Shown piece by piece: positions 17,437-25,881 of a stretch of 64,000 bases of DNA. The notes beneath the pieces were generated by a model, which worked only from the letters and a program-made list of their open reading frames with translations, made no database searches and was not told the DNA's origin. Source of the DNA: Rhodovibrionaceae bacterium. Lineage in GTDB: Bacteria; Pseudomonadota; Alphaproteobacteria; Kiloniellales; DSM-21159. The stretch spans positions 1 to 64,000 of the forward strand of contig JANQMX010000004.1 in assembly GCA_028279885.1 (NCBI GenBank). Reading direction: 5' to 3'. A program made the position numbers and the translations under genes. Position 1 is the stretch's first letter. Each line of letters begins with the position of its first letter.

Positions 17437-18984
17437 ATGATGAGAGGATTATCAAAGGGTCTTGCGATGACTGCACTGTTGGCCGGCACGATTGCCGCAG
17501 GCAGCATCGCGCTGGCGCCCAGTGCTGCCCTTGCCGGCAAGGATGACGACACACTGAACGCCGCCTTCCTTTTGGAAGTAACGACCCTCGACCATTACAA
17601 GGAGACTGGCCGAGAGGGATTGATCGTCTCCCGACATCTCTATGACAATCTGCTCTACAAAGATTGGTCGACGGGCGAGATCGTCCCCGCCCTCGCAAAG
17701 TCCTACGCTTTCATCGACGACACCACCATCGAGTTCAAATTGAACGAGGGGGTCAAGTTCCACAATGGCGCCGTCATGACGGCCGACGACGTGGTCTACA
17801 CCCTGAACCTCGTTTCTTCGCCGGAATACAACGCCCGCTATCAGATCGCCGTCGCCTGGATCGAGAAGGCGGAGAAGATCGATGACCACACGGTCCGGCT
17901 GCACATGAAGTCGCCCTATCCGCTGGCGCTGGAGATGCTGGCCGGCAATCTGCCGATCTATCCCAAGGCCTATTATGAGGAGGTGGGTCCCGACGGCATG
18001 GGGGTGAGACCGGTCGGTACCGGCCCCTACAGACTGTTGGAGATGACGCCGGGCACCCGCTTCGTGATGGAGCGTTTCGACGACTATTACGCGGAGAGTC
18101 CGAAGGGTAGACCGGCTATCAAGAACCTTATCGTGCGCGTGCTGCCCGAGCCGAACACCCAATATGCCGAGATGCTGAACGGCCGTCTCGACTGGATCTG
18201 GAAGATTCCGCCGGACGAGGCCGCCAATCTGGACCGCAGCGGACGCGTGCAGGTGAAGGCGACGCCGATCATGCGCATTGCCTATATCAACCTCAACCCG
18301 ACCTATGATGAGGGCAACTCTCCGCTTGCGAACCTCAAGGTTCGCCAGGCGATCCACCACGCCATCAATCGCCAGGCGATCGTCGATGCCTTCGTCGGCG
18401 GCGGTGCGGAGTTGATCCACACCGTGTGCAATCCGATCCAGTTCGGCTGCACCGACGATGTAACGAAGTACCCCTACGACTTGGAGAGGGCGAGGACCCT
18501 CATGGCTGAGGCCGGTTATCCCGACGGCTTCGATATGGAGCTGGTGGTCTCCGGCACGCCGCGTCCTCAGGTCGAGGCGATTGCCGCCGACCTCGCCAAG
18601 ATCGGCATCGATATGAGTATAAACGAGCAGCAATGGGCGTCTGCCACCGACATGTGGCGCGGCGCTCGCATCGCCATGCGCATGGGCAATTGGGGCTCTT
18701 ACGGCATCGGCGATATCGGCCTCATCACCAGCCACTATTTCGGGGATAGCGACGAGAATTTCGTGCGGGATCCGGAGGTCATCGAGTGGCTCCAGATCGG
18801 CGATACCTCCGTCGACCCGGCGGAACGGAAAAAGAACTATGCAAAGGCGCTGAAGCGAATCTCCGAAGGAGCTTTCTGGGTGCCGCTGTGGACCTTCAAC
18901 GTCAACTACGCCTTGAGTCCGGACCTCGATTTCACCCTGGACCCGGATGAGTTCGCGCGTTGGTTCAAAGCGGAATGGAAGTAA
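17437..18984 (+). CDS. ABC transporter substrate-binding protein, family 5 (peptide type)
   Basis: 515 residues. The signal peptide (1-33, ending ALA-G) exports it to the periplasm, where it delivers a peptide-like or related ligand to the membrane complex. Family 5 (DppA/OppA) features include TLDHYKETGREGLIVSRHLY, VPALAKSYAFIDDTTIEFKL, GVKFHNGAVMTADDVVYTLN, VGTGPYRLLEM and KVRQAIHHAINRQAIVDAF. A second ATG one codon later is equally plausible (better spacing to AAGGAGA). First gene of a complete five-gene importer with two permeases and two ATPases. The real substrate cannot be told from sequence; dipeptides, glutathione or amino-acid derivatives are options. Confidence 0.92.
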   Translation: MMRGLSKGLAMTALLAGTIAAGSIALAPSAALAGKDDDTLNAAFLLEVTTLDHYKETGREGLIVSRHLYDNLLYKDWSTGEIVPALAKSYAFIDDTTIEFKLNEGVKFHNGAVMTADDVVYTLNLVSSPEYNARYQIAVAWIEKAEKIDDHTVRLHMKSPYPLALEMLAGNLPIYPKAYYEEVGPDGMGVRPVGTGPYRLLEMTPGTRFVMERFDDYYAESPKGRPAIKNLIVRVLPEPNTQYAEMLNGRLDWIWKIPPDEAANLDRSGRVQVKATPIMRIAYINLNPTYDEGNSPLANLKVRQAIHHAINRQAIVDAFVGGGAELIHTVCNPIQFGCTDDVTKYPYDLERARTLMAEAGYPDGFDMELVVSGTPRPQVEAIAADLAKIGIDMSINEQQWASATDMWRGARIAMRMGNWGSYGIGDIGLITSHYFGDSDENFVRDPEVIEWLQIGDTSVDPAERKKNYAKALKRISEGAFWVPLWTFNVNYALSPDLDFTLDPDEFARWFKAEWK

Positions 18985-19027
18985 GCTCGGCGATTGCACC
19001 GGTCTGTTTCCATAGGTTTTTCGCCAC

Positions 19028-19942
19028 ATGCTATCCTATGCCTTGAAACGCACCGGCGTCGCCGTTCTGTTGGCGCTGTGCGTCTCCTTCGGCAGCTATA
19101 TGCTGGTGTTCCTGGCCGGCGACCCAGCGATTCTCTTAGCTGGCGAGACCGGCACGGCGGCGGATGCCGAGCGCATCCGCCAAATCTATGGATTCGACGA
19201 TCCGATCGTCTTTCAATACGCCAACTGGCTTGGCCGAGTGTTGCAGGGCGATCTCGGCCGCAGCCTCTATTTCAATCAGCCGGTGACGACGATCCTTTTA
19301 GGGCGCATTCCGGTAACCCTAGGCCTCGGCACGGCGGCGATCCTGTTCGCCCTTGCGCTCGCCATTCCACTCGGCATCGCCGCCGCGCGTTGGCGCAACA
19401 CGATCGTCGACCGGGGCGCTCTGCTTATCGCCGTCGTCGGCCAGGCGATGCCGAGCTTCTGGTTCTCGCTGATTCTCGTGATCTGGTTCAGCGTGAAGTA
19501 TCCGCTGTTTCCGACATCCGGCTCGGAGACCTGGCGGCATTTCGTGCTGCCAACCATCGTGCTCGGCTACTTCGCTGCACCGGCGATCATGCGACTCACC
19601 CGGTCCGGCATGGCAACGGTCCTGGACTCCGACTACATCCGTACCGCAAGAGCGATGGGCATCAGCGCCCGCAAAATCATGTTCAAGCACGCGCTGCGCA
19701 ACGCCATCCTGCCGGTGGTCAGCCTCTCGGCGGCGCAGTTCGGCTACCTGCTGGCCGGCTCGGTGGTGGTGGAGAGCGTTTTCGCCATCCATGGCGCCGG
19801 CCGGCTGGCCTGGGAGTCCGTGTTGCGCAGCGACCTGCCGACGGTACAGGCGCTCGTGCTCGCCTTCTCCTTGATGTACATCCTTCTCACGCTGGCGGCG
19901 GATCTGGTCAATGCCTGGCTCGATCCGCGGCTGCGGAGCTAG
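19028..19942 (+). CDS. Peptide-type ABC transporter permease (DppB-like)
   Basis: 304 residues with about six membrane helices, starting with a typical MLSYALKRTGVAVLLALCVS segment. The family hallmarks are the periplasmic loop with IRQIYGFDDPIVFQYANWL and GDLGRSLYF, and the cytoplasmic EAA loop ARAMGISARKIMFKHALRNA that docks on the ATPase. It begins 43 bases after the substrate-binding gene and is followed three bases later by the second permease. Confidence 0.93.
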   Translation: MLSYALKRTGVAVLLALCVSFGSYMLVFLAGDPAILLAGETGTAADAERIRQIYGFDDPIVFQYANWLGRVLQGDLGRSLYFNQPVTTILLGRIPVTLGLGTAAILFALALAIPLGIAAARWRNTIVDRGALLIAVVGQAMPSFWFSLILVIWFSVKYPLFPTSGSETWRHFVLPTIVLGYFAAPAIMRLTRSGMATVLDSDYIRTARAMGISARKIMFKHALRNAILPVVSLSAAQFGYLLAGSVVVESVFAIHGAGRLAWESVLRSDLPTVQALVLAFSLMYILLTLAADLVNAWLDPRLRS

Positions 19943-19945
19943 GCT

Positions 19946-20845
19946 ATGGCAGCGGAAACGGGAAGCGGCGACCCGCTCGCACGCGAGCTGTCTCGCGGCC
20001 GAGTCCTGTGGCTGCGCGGGCTCGGGCACCAGGGCTTTCTCATGGGCGCCGTGGTGCTCGGAGTCATCGTCATGATGGCTGTCTTCGCGCCCTTGCTCGC
20101 CCCGATGGACCCGTTCGAGCAGAACCTCTCCGCGCGCCTCATACCGCCGGTTTGGGACGATCGCGGGAGCTGGGCGCACCCTCTCGGTACCGACCATCTG
20201 GGCCGCGACTATCTCTCCCGGCTGATCTACGGAGCGCAGATCTCGCTTCTGATCGGTATCGGCGCGGCATTCATCTCCGGGATCATCGGCACCCTTATGG
20301 GAGTGGCGGCGGGCTATTTCGGCGGCCGGGTGGACATGGTGATCTCCTTCATCATCACGGCGCGGCTGGCGACGCCGGTGATCCTCGTTGCACTGGCCAT
20401 CGTCGCCATGATCGGAGCGTCACTGGAAATCGTCATCGCCGTACTCGGCCTTCTGCTCTGGGACCGCTACGCCCTCGTCATGCGGGCCACGACGCAGCAG
20501 ATCTGCGCCAACGACTACATCACCGCGGCGAAGGCTCAGGGGTGTTCGCTTGCCCGCATCGTCGTCTCGGAGATACTTCCAAACCTGGCCAACAACCTGA
20601 TCGTCGTGGCTACGCTCGAGGTGGCCAACGCCATCATCCTGGAGGCGGCGCTGTCCTTCCTCGGCCTTGGCGTGCCACCGCCGCTGCCGTCTTGGGGACT
20701 GATGGTGTCCGAGGGCAAGTCCTATATCCTGTTCGATCCCTGGCTGATCACCATTCCAGGCGTCATGCTGTTCCTGCTGGTACTCGCCATCAATCTGGTA
20801 GGAGACGGCATCAGGGACGTCACCTCGCCCGAGGGGCGCAACTGA
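19946..20845 (+). CDS. Peptide-type ABC transporter permease (DppC-like)
   Basis: 299 residues. The N-terminal cytoplasmic stretch is followed by a first helix (GFLMGAVVLGVIVMMAVFAP), the DppC-type motif DPFEQNLSARLIPP, HPLGTDHLGRDYLSRLIYGA, and five further helices. The EAA loop is AKAQGCSLARIVVSEILPNL. It pairs with the preceding permease to form the membrane channel of the importer. The ATG is three bases after the previous stop. Confidence 0.93.
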   Translation: MAAETGSGDPLARELSRGRVLWLRGLGHQGFLMGAVVLGVIVMMAVFAPLLAPMDPFEQNLSARLIPPVWDDRGSWAHPLGTDHLGRDYLSRLIYGAQISLLIGIGAAFISGIIGTLMGVAAGYFGGRVDMVISFIITARLATPVILVALAIVAMIGASLEIVIAVLGLLLWDRYALVMRATTQQICANDYITAAKAQGCSLARIVVSEILPNLANNLIVVATLEVANAIILEAALSFLGLGVPPPLPSWGLMVSEGKSYILFDPWLITIPGVMLFLLVLAINLVGDGIRDVTSPEGRN

Positions 20846-20876
20846 GTATGCCGTCAACCGCTCGATACCTATCGTC

Positions 20877-21899
20877 ATGAGCAGCTCCGAGCCTCTTCTC
20901 GACGTGCGGGATCTGCATGTGGACATCCCGCTGATGACCGGGGTGTTGCACGCGGTTCGCGGCATCAGCTTCAGTGTGGGCCGGGGCGAGACTCTCTGCC
21001 TCGTCGGGGAGTCCGGCTGCGGCAAGTCCCTGACCGCTTTGGCCGTCATGGGGCTGCTGCCGCGCCGTGCCCGACGGCGGGCTGCGCAGCTCCGTTTTGC
21101 CGGCCAGGATATGCTGCAGCTCGACACGCGCGGGCTGGAGAAGCTGCGCGGGGACCGCATGGCAATGATCTTCCAGGAGCCGATGACCTCGCTCAACCCT
21201 GCCTTCACGATCGGCGACCAGCTCGCCGAGGTGTTGCGCCAGCATCGCCCGGTGAGTCGCCGAGAAGCACGGGACCGGGCGGTCTTTCTTCTAGAGAAGG
21301 TGGGGATTACTGCCGCCGCGTCCCGTCTCGGACAGTATCCCCACCAGCTCTCCGGCGGCCTGCGCCAGCGGGTCATGATCGCCATGGCGCTGATGTGCGG
21401 GCCGGAGCTGATCCTTGCCGACGAGCCGACCACGGCTCTCGACGTCACCGTCCAGGCACAGCTTCTGCATCTGCTTGTGGACCTGCAACGGGAGTTCGGG
21501 ATGGCGATGATCTTCATCACCCATGACTTGGGCGTGGTCTCCCGCATAGCCGACAAGGTGGCGGTGATGTATGCCGGCAAGGTGGTGGAGGCGGGCGGCT
21601 GCCAACGCATCTTCCGAGATCCGCTGCACCCCTATACGCGCGGGCTGATGCGCTGCATCCCGGTGCCGGGCCGGACCAAACCGGGCGAGAAGCTCGCCGC
21701 CATCCCGGGGATCGTGCCCGCGCTCGTCGGCGAGATGACCGGTTGCGCCTTCCGGTACCGCTGCCCTATGGCACACGATGCCTGTGCCGACGACCCAGTA
21801 CCGGTGCGCGGCGCGGCAGGAGAAGCGGACCATCGCTATCGCTGTGTGCTGACGCCGGAGCGGCTACGGGAAGAAGCCGTCTGGGAAGGGGCGGCATGA
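20877..21899 (+). CDS. Peptide-type ABC transporter ATP-binding protein (DppD-like)
   Basis: 340 residues. Walker A GESGCGKSLT near 43-52, Q-loop MIFQEPMTSLNPAF, signature LSGGLRQRVMIAMAL, Walker B LILADEPTTALDV and the H-loop FITHDLGVVS are all intact. A C-terminal oligopeptide-transporter domain has the cysteine cluster CAFRYRCPMAHDAC, which in some relatives binds an Fe-S cluster. It works as one of two ATPases on the cytoplasmic face. Its stop overlaps the start of the second ATPase (ATGA at 21896-21899), giving coupled translation. Confidence 0.93.
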   Translation: MSSSEPLLDVRDLHVDIPLMTGVLHAVRGISFSVGRGETLCLVGESGCGKSLTALAVMGLLPRRARRRAAQLRFAGQDMLQLDTRGLEKLRGDRMAMIFQEPMTSLNPAFTIGDQLAEVLRQHRPVSRREARDRAVFLLEKVGITAAASRLGQYPHQLSGGLRQRVMIAMALMCGPELILADEPTTALDVTVQAQLLHLLVDLQREFGMAMIFITHDLGVVSRIADKVAVMYAGKVVEAGGCQRIFRDPLHPYTRGLMRCIPVPGRTKPGEKLAAIPGIVPALVGEMTGCAFRYRCPMAHDACADDPVPVRGAAGEADHRYRCVLTPERLREEAVWEGAA

Positions 21900-22891
21900 G
21901 CGCGTCTGCGCTATCCGATACGGGTGGAATACCGGCGTTGGAATTGCGCCGCGTGACGCGCGACTTCCACGTCAGCGCGGGTCTGTTCGCGGGCAAGAGG
22001 CGGCTGCGTGCGGTGAACGACGTGTCGCTCAGCATCGAGACGGGCGAGGTCGTCGGACTGGTCGGCGAATCCGGGTGCGGCAAGTCCACCCTGTCGAAGG
22101 TCCTGCTCGGCCTGCTGCCGGCGAGCGCAGGGGAGGTGTTGTTTCACGGCGAGCAGATGTCGCATCAGAAGCGCCGCGCCGTCGCAAAGCGGATACAGCC
22201 AATTTTCCAAGACCCCTATTCCTCGCTCAATCCGCGCCGGTCGATCGGCAGCATCATCGCCCAGCCGCTCCATGTGCATGGCTTTGGCAACCGCACCGAA
22301 ATCCGCCGCAGGGTTTCCGACATGCTGGATGTGGTGGGCCTGCCATCGCGGCTTGCCCAAGCCTCTCCGGCACAGCTTTCCGGCGGGCAGCGGCAGCGCG
22401 TGGCGATCGCGCGGGCGTTGATCCTGAGGCCGGAAATCCTCATCTGCGACGAGCCGACGAGCGCCCTCGACGTCTCGGTGCAGTCTCAGATCCTCAACCT
22501 GCTTCTGGACCTGCGCCGGGAATTCCAGCTCACCTATCTATTCATCAGCCACAACCTCGCGGTGGTGGAGCATATCGCCACGCGGGTGGCCGTGATGTAT
22601 CTTGGCCGGTTGGTGGAGGTTGCGGAGACAAGGGCGTTCTTTCAGGCGCCGCGTCACCCCTACAGCCAAGCGCTTCTGGACTCGATCATCACGCCGAACC
22701 CGGCGGAAGGCATTCCCACAGTTCATCTTGGTGGCAGCTTTCCCAATCCGATAGACCCGCCCTCGGGCTGCGCCTTCCATCCGCGATGCCCACATGCCAT
22801 GCCCCGTTGCGCGACTGACGCGCCGCGCCTTCTAACCGACGAGGCCGGTGAGATCGCATGCCACCTCACGAACATGCAGCAAGGTGCTTAG
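21896..22891 (+). CDS. Peptide-type ABC transporter ATP-binding protein (DppF-like)
   Basis: 331 residues from the ATG that overlaps the previous stop by four bases; the frame is open 51 codons upstream inside the previous gene but that is not a start. Walker A GESGCGKSTL, Q-loop PIFQDPYSSLNPRR, signature LSGGQRQRVAIARAL and Walker B LICDEPTSALDV are present, and the C-terminal domain repeats the CAFHPRCPHAMPRC cysteine cluster. Partner ATPase of the importer and last gene of the operon; transcription would end at the hairpin at 22980-23012. Confidence 0.93.
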   Translation: MSASALSDTGGIPALELRRVTRDFHVSAGLFAGKRRLRAVNDVSLSIETGEVVGLVGESGCGKSTLSKVLLGLLPASAGEVLFHGEQMSHQKRRAVAKRIQPIFQDPYSSLNPRRSIGSIIAQPLHVHGFGNRTEIRRRVSDMLDVVGLPSRLAQASPAQLSGGQRQRVAIARALILRPEILICDEPTSALDVSVQSQILNLLLDLRREFQLTYLFISHNLAVVEHIATRVAVMYLGRLVEVAETRAFFQAPRHPYSQALLDSIITPNPAEGIPTVHLGGSFPNPIDPPSGCAFHPRCPHAMPRCATDAPRLLTDEAGEIACHLTNMQQGA

Positions 22892-22979
22892 TCCGGGCAT
22901 TTGATGGTGCATTCTTATCTCAGGCTTTGAAGAATGCGCTATGGGACAAGCTCTACACGGGAGCACCAAGAACGGAAAA

Positions 22980-23012
22980 AGCCCGGGCAAGACCCCGGGC
23001 TTGTTTCTTTTC
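22980..23012. terminator. Bidirectional intrinsic terminator between ABC operon and rpmB
   Basis: A perfect 8-bp stem AGCCCGGG / CCCGGGCT (22980-22987 and 22994-23001, six-base loop) has AAAAA before it and TTGTTTCTTTT after it. It can stop both the rightward ABC operon and leftward rpmB transcription. Confidence 0.85.
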
Positions 23013-23028
23013 GGCCTGCCGAAAGAGG

Positions 23029-23334
23029 CTAGCTCGCCGCCGCCTCTTTGGCCGCTTCGGCCGCCTTGCGAATGGTCCGCTTCAGGCGCACGGCTTCGAC
23101 GCCCAGCTTGCGATCGGGCGTCGAGAGCAGGAAGGCATCGAGGCCGCCGTTGTGCTCGATCGTGCGGATCGCCCGCGTCGAGAGCTTGAGGCGGACCATA
23201 CGGCCCAGCGCATCGCTGAACATCGCCGTCTGCTGGATATTCGGCAGAAAACGGCGGCGGGTCTTGTTGTTGGCGTGACTGACGTTGTTGCCACTCATCA
23301 CGCCCTTGCCAGTGAAGGCACAGCGTCGGGCCAT
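23029..23334 (-). CDS. rpmB: 50S ribosomal protein L28
   Basis: 101 residues, basic. The N-terminus [20 protein letters not shown] and [20 protein letters not shown] are diagnostic for bacterial L28, here with the long C-terminal Ala/Lys extension common in alphaproteobacteria (usual length about 97-102). It is a component of the large ribosomal subunit. Single-gene unit: a terminator hairpin precedes it (that of meaB) and another follows it. Confidence 0.97.
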   Translation of the reverse strand: MARRCAFTGKGVMSGNNVSHANNKTRRRFLPNIQQTAMFSDALGRMVRLKLSTRAIRTIEHNGGLDAFLLSTPDRKLGVEAVRLKRTIRKAAEAAKEAAAS

Positions 23335-23354
23335 GGTTGCTTCCTGAAGAAAGT

Positions 23355-23385
23355 CAAAAACAGCAAGCGGGCGCCCTGGGCGCCC
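23355..23385 (-). terminator. Intrinsic terminator after meaB
   Basis: On the minus strand a 9-bp perfect palindrome (23367-23375 and 23377-23385) is followed, six bases later, by a T tract (complement of 23355-23359). It lies between the meaB stop and rpmB and should separate their transcripts. Confidence 0.6.
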
Positions 23386-23440
23386 GACAGAGCGTGGGAT
23401 ATACGGGCAAGCGGCGCCGCGGTCAAGTCGCGCGCCTCGA

Positions 23441-24445
23441 TTAATCGCCCTGGACGCTCACTTGGCCTTGCGTCTGGATGCCGAAAGCCTCCAGCAGGCG
23501 CCGGGCCGCCGCCGAGGGGGTCAAGCTGCCATCACGAACCGCCGATTCCATCCCGGCGATCTCTTCGGCGACGGGGGGATGGTGGTGCAGGGCGCTGAGC
23601 AAGCTCTCCTCGACCTCCCGCCAAAGCCAGGCGCTGGCCTGGTTTCGGCGCTTGTCGTCCCACAGCCCGTTTTCCTGCTGCAGCGCGCGGTATTGCTCGA
23701 TACGGGCCCAGACCTCTTCCAGTCCCCGCCCCTCCAGAGCGGAACAGAGCAAGACCGGAACCTGCCAGTCGTGGGTCACCGGCCGCAGCATCCTGAGCGC
23801 GCTCTGATACTCGGCGGCAGCGCGGCGGGCCGCCTCGACCAGCGCGCCATCGGCCTTGTTGACCACCACCAGGTCGGCCAGCTCGACGATGCCCCGCTTG
23901 ATGCCCTGCAACTCGTCGCCCCCGCTCGGCAGGAGCAAGAGCAGGAAGAGATCGACCATGTCGGCCACGGCCGTCTCCGACTGGCCGACGCCGACCGTCT
24001 CGACGATGACCACGTCATAGCCGGCCGCTTCGCAGAGCAGCATCGCTTCCCGCGTGCGGCGCGCGACCCCGCCCAGGCTCTCCCCCGCCGGCGAGGGCCG
24101 GATGAAGGCCTCCTGCCGTCGGGTCAGCTCTTCCATGCGCGTCTTGTCGCCCAGGATGGAGCCGCCGCTGCGCCGCGAGGAGGGATCGACCGCCAGAACG
24201 GCGACCTTCTTGCCGGCCTCAATGAGAAAGAGCCCGAAGGACTCGATGAAGGTCGACTTGCCGACGCCGGGCACGCCGGAGATGCCGAGGCGCACGGCCC
24301 CGCCTGTCCGGGGCAGGACGGCACTCAGCAGTTTCTCAGCCTCCAGGCGATGGTCGCGCCGGCTCGACTCAATCAGCGTGATCGCCCGAGCCAATGCCCG
24401 CCGCTGACCGGCCATAAGGTCCCGCGCAAGATCCTGACACATCAT
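23441..24445 (-). CDS. meaB: Methylmalonyl-CoA mutase-associated GTPase MeaB
   Basis: 334 residues. MeaB is a G3E-family GTPase that protects methylmalonyl-CoA mutase and gates adenosylcobalamin delivery. The P-loop GVPGVGKST is at 57-65, the switch block [20 protein letters not shown] follows, then [12 protein letters not shown] (about 146-157) and the G4 motif NKAD at 196-199. Full length for the family. The mutase gene itself is 6 kb upstream on the same strand, separated by three unrelated genes. An Arg/Gln-rich C-terminal helix closes the protein as in known MeaB dimers. Confidence 0.95.
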   Translation of the reverse strand: MMCQDLARDLMAGQRRALARAITLIESSRRDHRLEAEKLLSAVLPRTGGAVRLGISGVPGVGKSTFIESFGLFLIEAGKKVAVLAVDPSSRRSGGSILGDKTRMEELTRRQEAFIRPSPAGESLGGVARRTREAMLLCEAAGYDVVIVETVGVGQSETAVADMVDLFLLLLLPSGGDELQGIKRGIVELADLVVVNKADGALVEAARRAAAEYQSALRMLRPVTHDWQVPVLLCSALEGRGLEEVWARIEQYRALQQENGLWDDKRRNQASAWLWREVEESLLSALHHHPPVAEEIAGMESAVRDGSLTPSAAARRLLEAFGIQTQGQVSVQGD

Positions 24446-24507
24446 CTAGCAGTGCCAGTGCTCCGTCGCTTCGGCAAGCGGAGCGACACGTGCGCGCGAT
24501 GAGAAGC

Positions 24508-25848
24508 CTATTGGCGCCAATGGGAGATGACCGCGTCGATGTCGGCCCGGCCGGTGGGGAAGTCGTTGACCACGCTGGCATCGGCCCCACCCTCGAGCAG
24601 GGCGCGGACAACGCCGGGATAGTCGCCGTGGCGCACATCCTCCGGCAGGCCCCAGGTGGTCATGCCGCCCTGTGGGTCGTGGCAGTTGAAGGCGGCGAAG
24701 ACGGCCGTATCGAGCGGCGTGCCGTCGAAGTCGTTGGCCAGCTCCAGATCTGCGCCGCCCGCCACCAGCGCCCGGACCGCCTCGGCATGACCGCGCCAGC
24801 AGGCCATGTGGAGCGCGGAGCCGAACTCACCCCGCGCATCGGGCGGGAAACCGAGGTCCAGCATCAGGGCGACCGCCTTATGCCGGCCTTCGAAAGCGGC
24901 GGCCGCCAGATGACCCGCATGGTTGGTGGATGCCTCGGCCAGCAAATCCGGCTGCTGCCGCACCAGATAGCCGGCGGCGGAGCGGTCGCCGCGGGCGCAA
25001 GCGCCAAGAAAGACGTCGAGCGGGCCGGCATCTTCCGCGCAGGCGCCGGCCTGCAGCAGGCGCCCGATCAGGAACGTCCGCCCCATGCGCACGGCCAGGG
25101 TATAGGGCGTCAGGCCCTCGGCATCCTCTCCGTCCGTCCGCCCGCCGGCCGCGAGCAGGAGATCGAGAACCGTGAGCGAGCGATCGTTCCGCACGGCCTT
25201 GTGGACACGGGTCTCTTTGCTGCCGAAAGGCGTCACGAAGTTCGGGTCGGCACCGGCTTCCAAGAACAGCGCCGTGCCTTCCGGATCTTCGAAATCCAGC
25301 TTGCGCGCGAGGCAGTAGGACAGCTTGTCCCGCGCCACGCCGGCGGCCAAGAGCAGCCGCAGGCAGCGGTTATCGGGCAACTCGGCCGCGTGGTAGAGGG
25401 TCTCGGCACCGATCTCCTCGGTGCCATCGTTCGGGTCAGCGCCGGCCGCCAGCAGCAGTGCCGTCAGTTCCGCGTTGGCGTTGATCCCGGCGGCGCCGTA
25501 GAGCGCGGTCTCCGGATGCGAAGCCGAGCCGTCCGGCTTGCGGGCGTTGACGTCGGCGCCGCGCCCAATCAGCGCCTCGGCCATTCTGCAGGCGGCCGCG
25601 GCGGCCTCGGCCCGCCGTTGCAGCCGGGAAAAGCAGAGATACAGCAAGGGCGGCCAATCGAAGGGGGCAAGTGCTTGGTTCACGTCCGGCGCAGCAGCGA
25701 TCAGCGGCAGAGCGTCCTCGTCACGGCAGAGCGCGCAGGCCACGGCCAGATCGGTGGCCGACAGATCTTTCAGATCTTCGACGAGCCGGTTGACCTCCGC
25801 CAAGCGCCCCGACAGCACGGCGCGCAAAAGACGCTCCCGCTCGTCCAT
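24508..25848 (-). CDS. Ankyrin-repeat protein
   Basis: 446 residues built almost wholly of ankyrin-type repeats. Repeat units such as ADVNARKPDGSASHPETALY, AGADPNDGTEEIGAETLYHA, GADPNFVTPFGSKETRVHKA, EDAEGLTPYTLAVRMGRTFL and GFPPDARGEFGSALHMACWR are spaced about 33-40 residues apart. Ankyrin arrays bind other proteins; no signal peptide, membrane helix or enzymatic domain is visible. It follows the Atm1-type exporter gene by 33 bases on the same strand and is likely co-transcribed, though a functional link is not shown. Good GGAAGGGGG-like site just before the ATG. Partner unknown. Confidence 0.88.
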   Translation of the reverse strand: MDERERLLRAVLSGRLAEVNRLVEDLKDLSATDLAVACALCRDEDALPLIAAAPDVNQALAPFDWPPLLYLCFSRLQRRAEAAAAACRMAEALIGRGADVNARKPDGSASHPETALYGAAGINANAELTALLLAAGADPNDGTEEIGAETLYHAAELPDNRCLRLLLAAGVARDKLSYCLARKLDFEDPEGTALFLEAGADPNFVTPFGSKETRVHKAVRNDRSLTVLDLLLAAGGRTDGEDAEGLTPYTLAVRMGRTFLIGRLLQAGACAEDAGPLDVFLGACARGDRSAAGYLVRQQPDLLAEASTNHAGHLAAAAFEGRHKAVALMLDLGFPPDARGEFGSALHMACWRGHAEAVRALVAGGADLELANDFDGTPLDTAVFAAFNCHDPQGGMTTWGLPEDVRHGDYPGVVRALLEGGADASVVNDFPTGRADIDAVISHWRQ

Positions 25849-25881
25849 GCCCCCTTCCCCTCGTCTGCCGTGAGCGCGCGC

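Noticed and set aside
18994-20880. 628-codon plus-strand frame overlapping both permease genes in another phase
   Set aside because: Arg/Ser/Pro-rich translation typical of a shadow frame; the two permeases explain the region fully.
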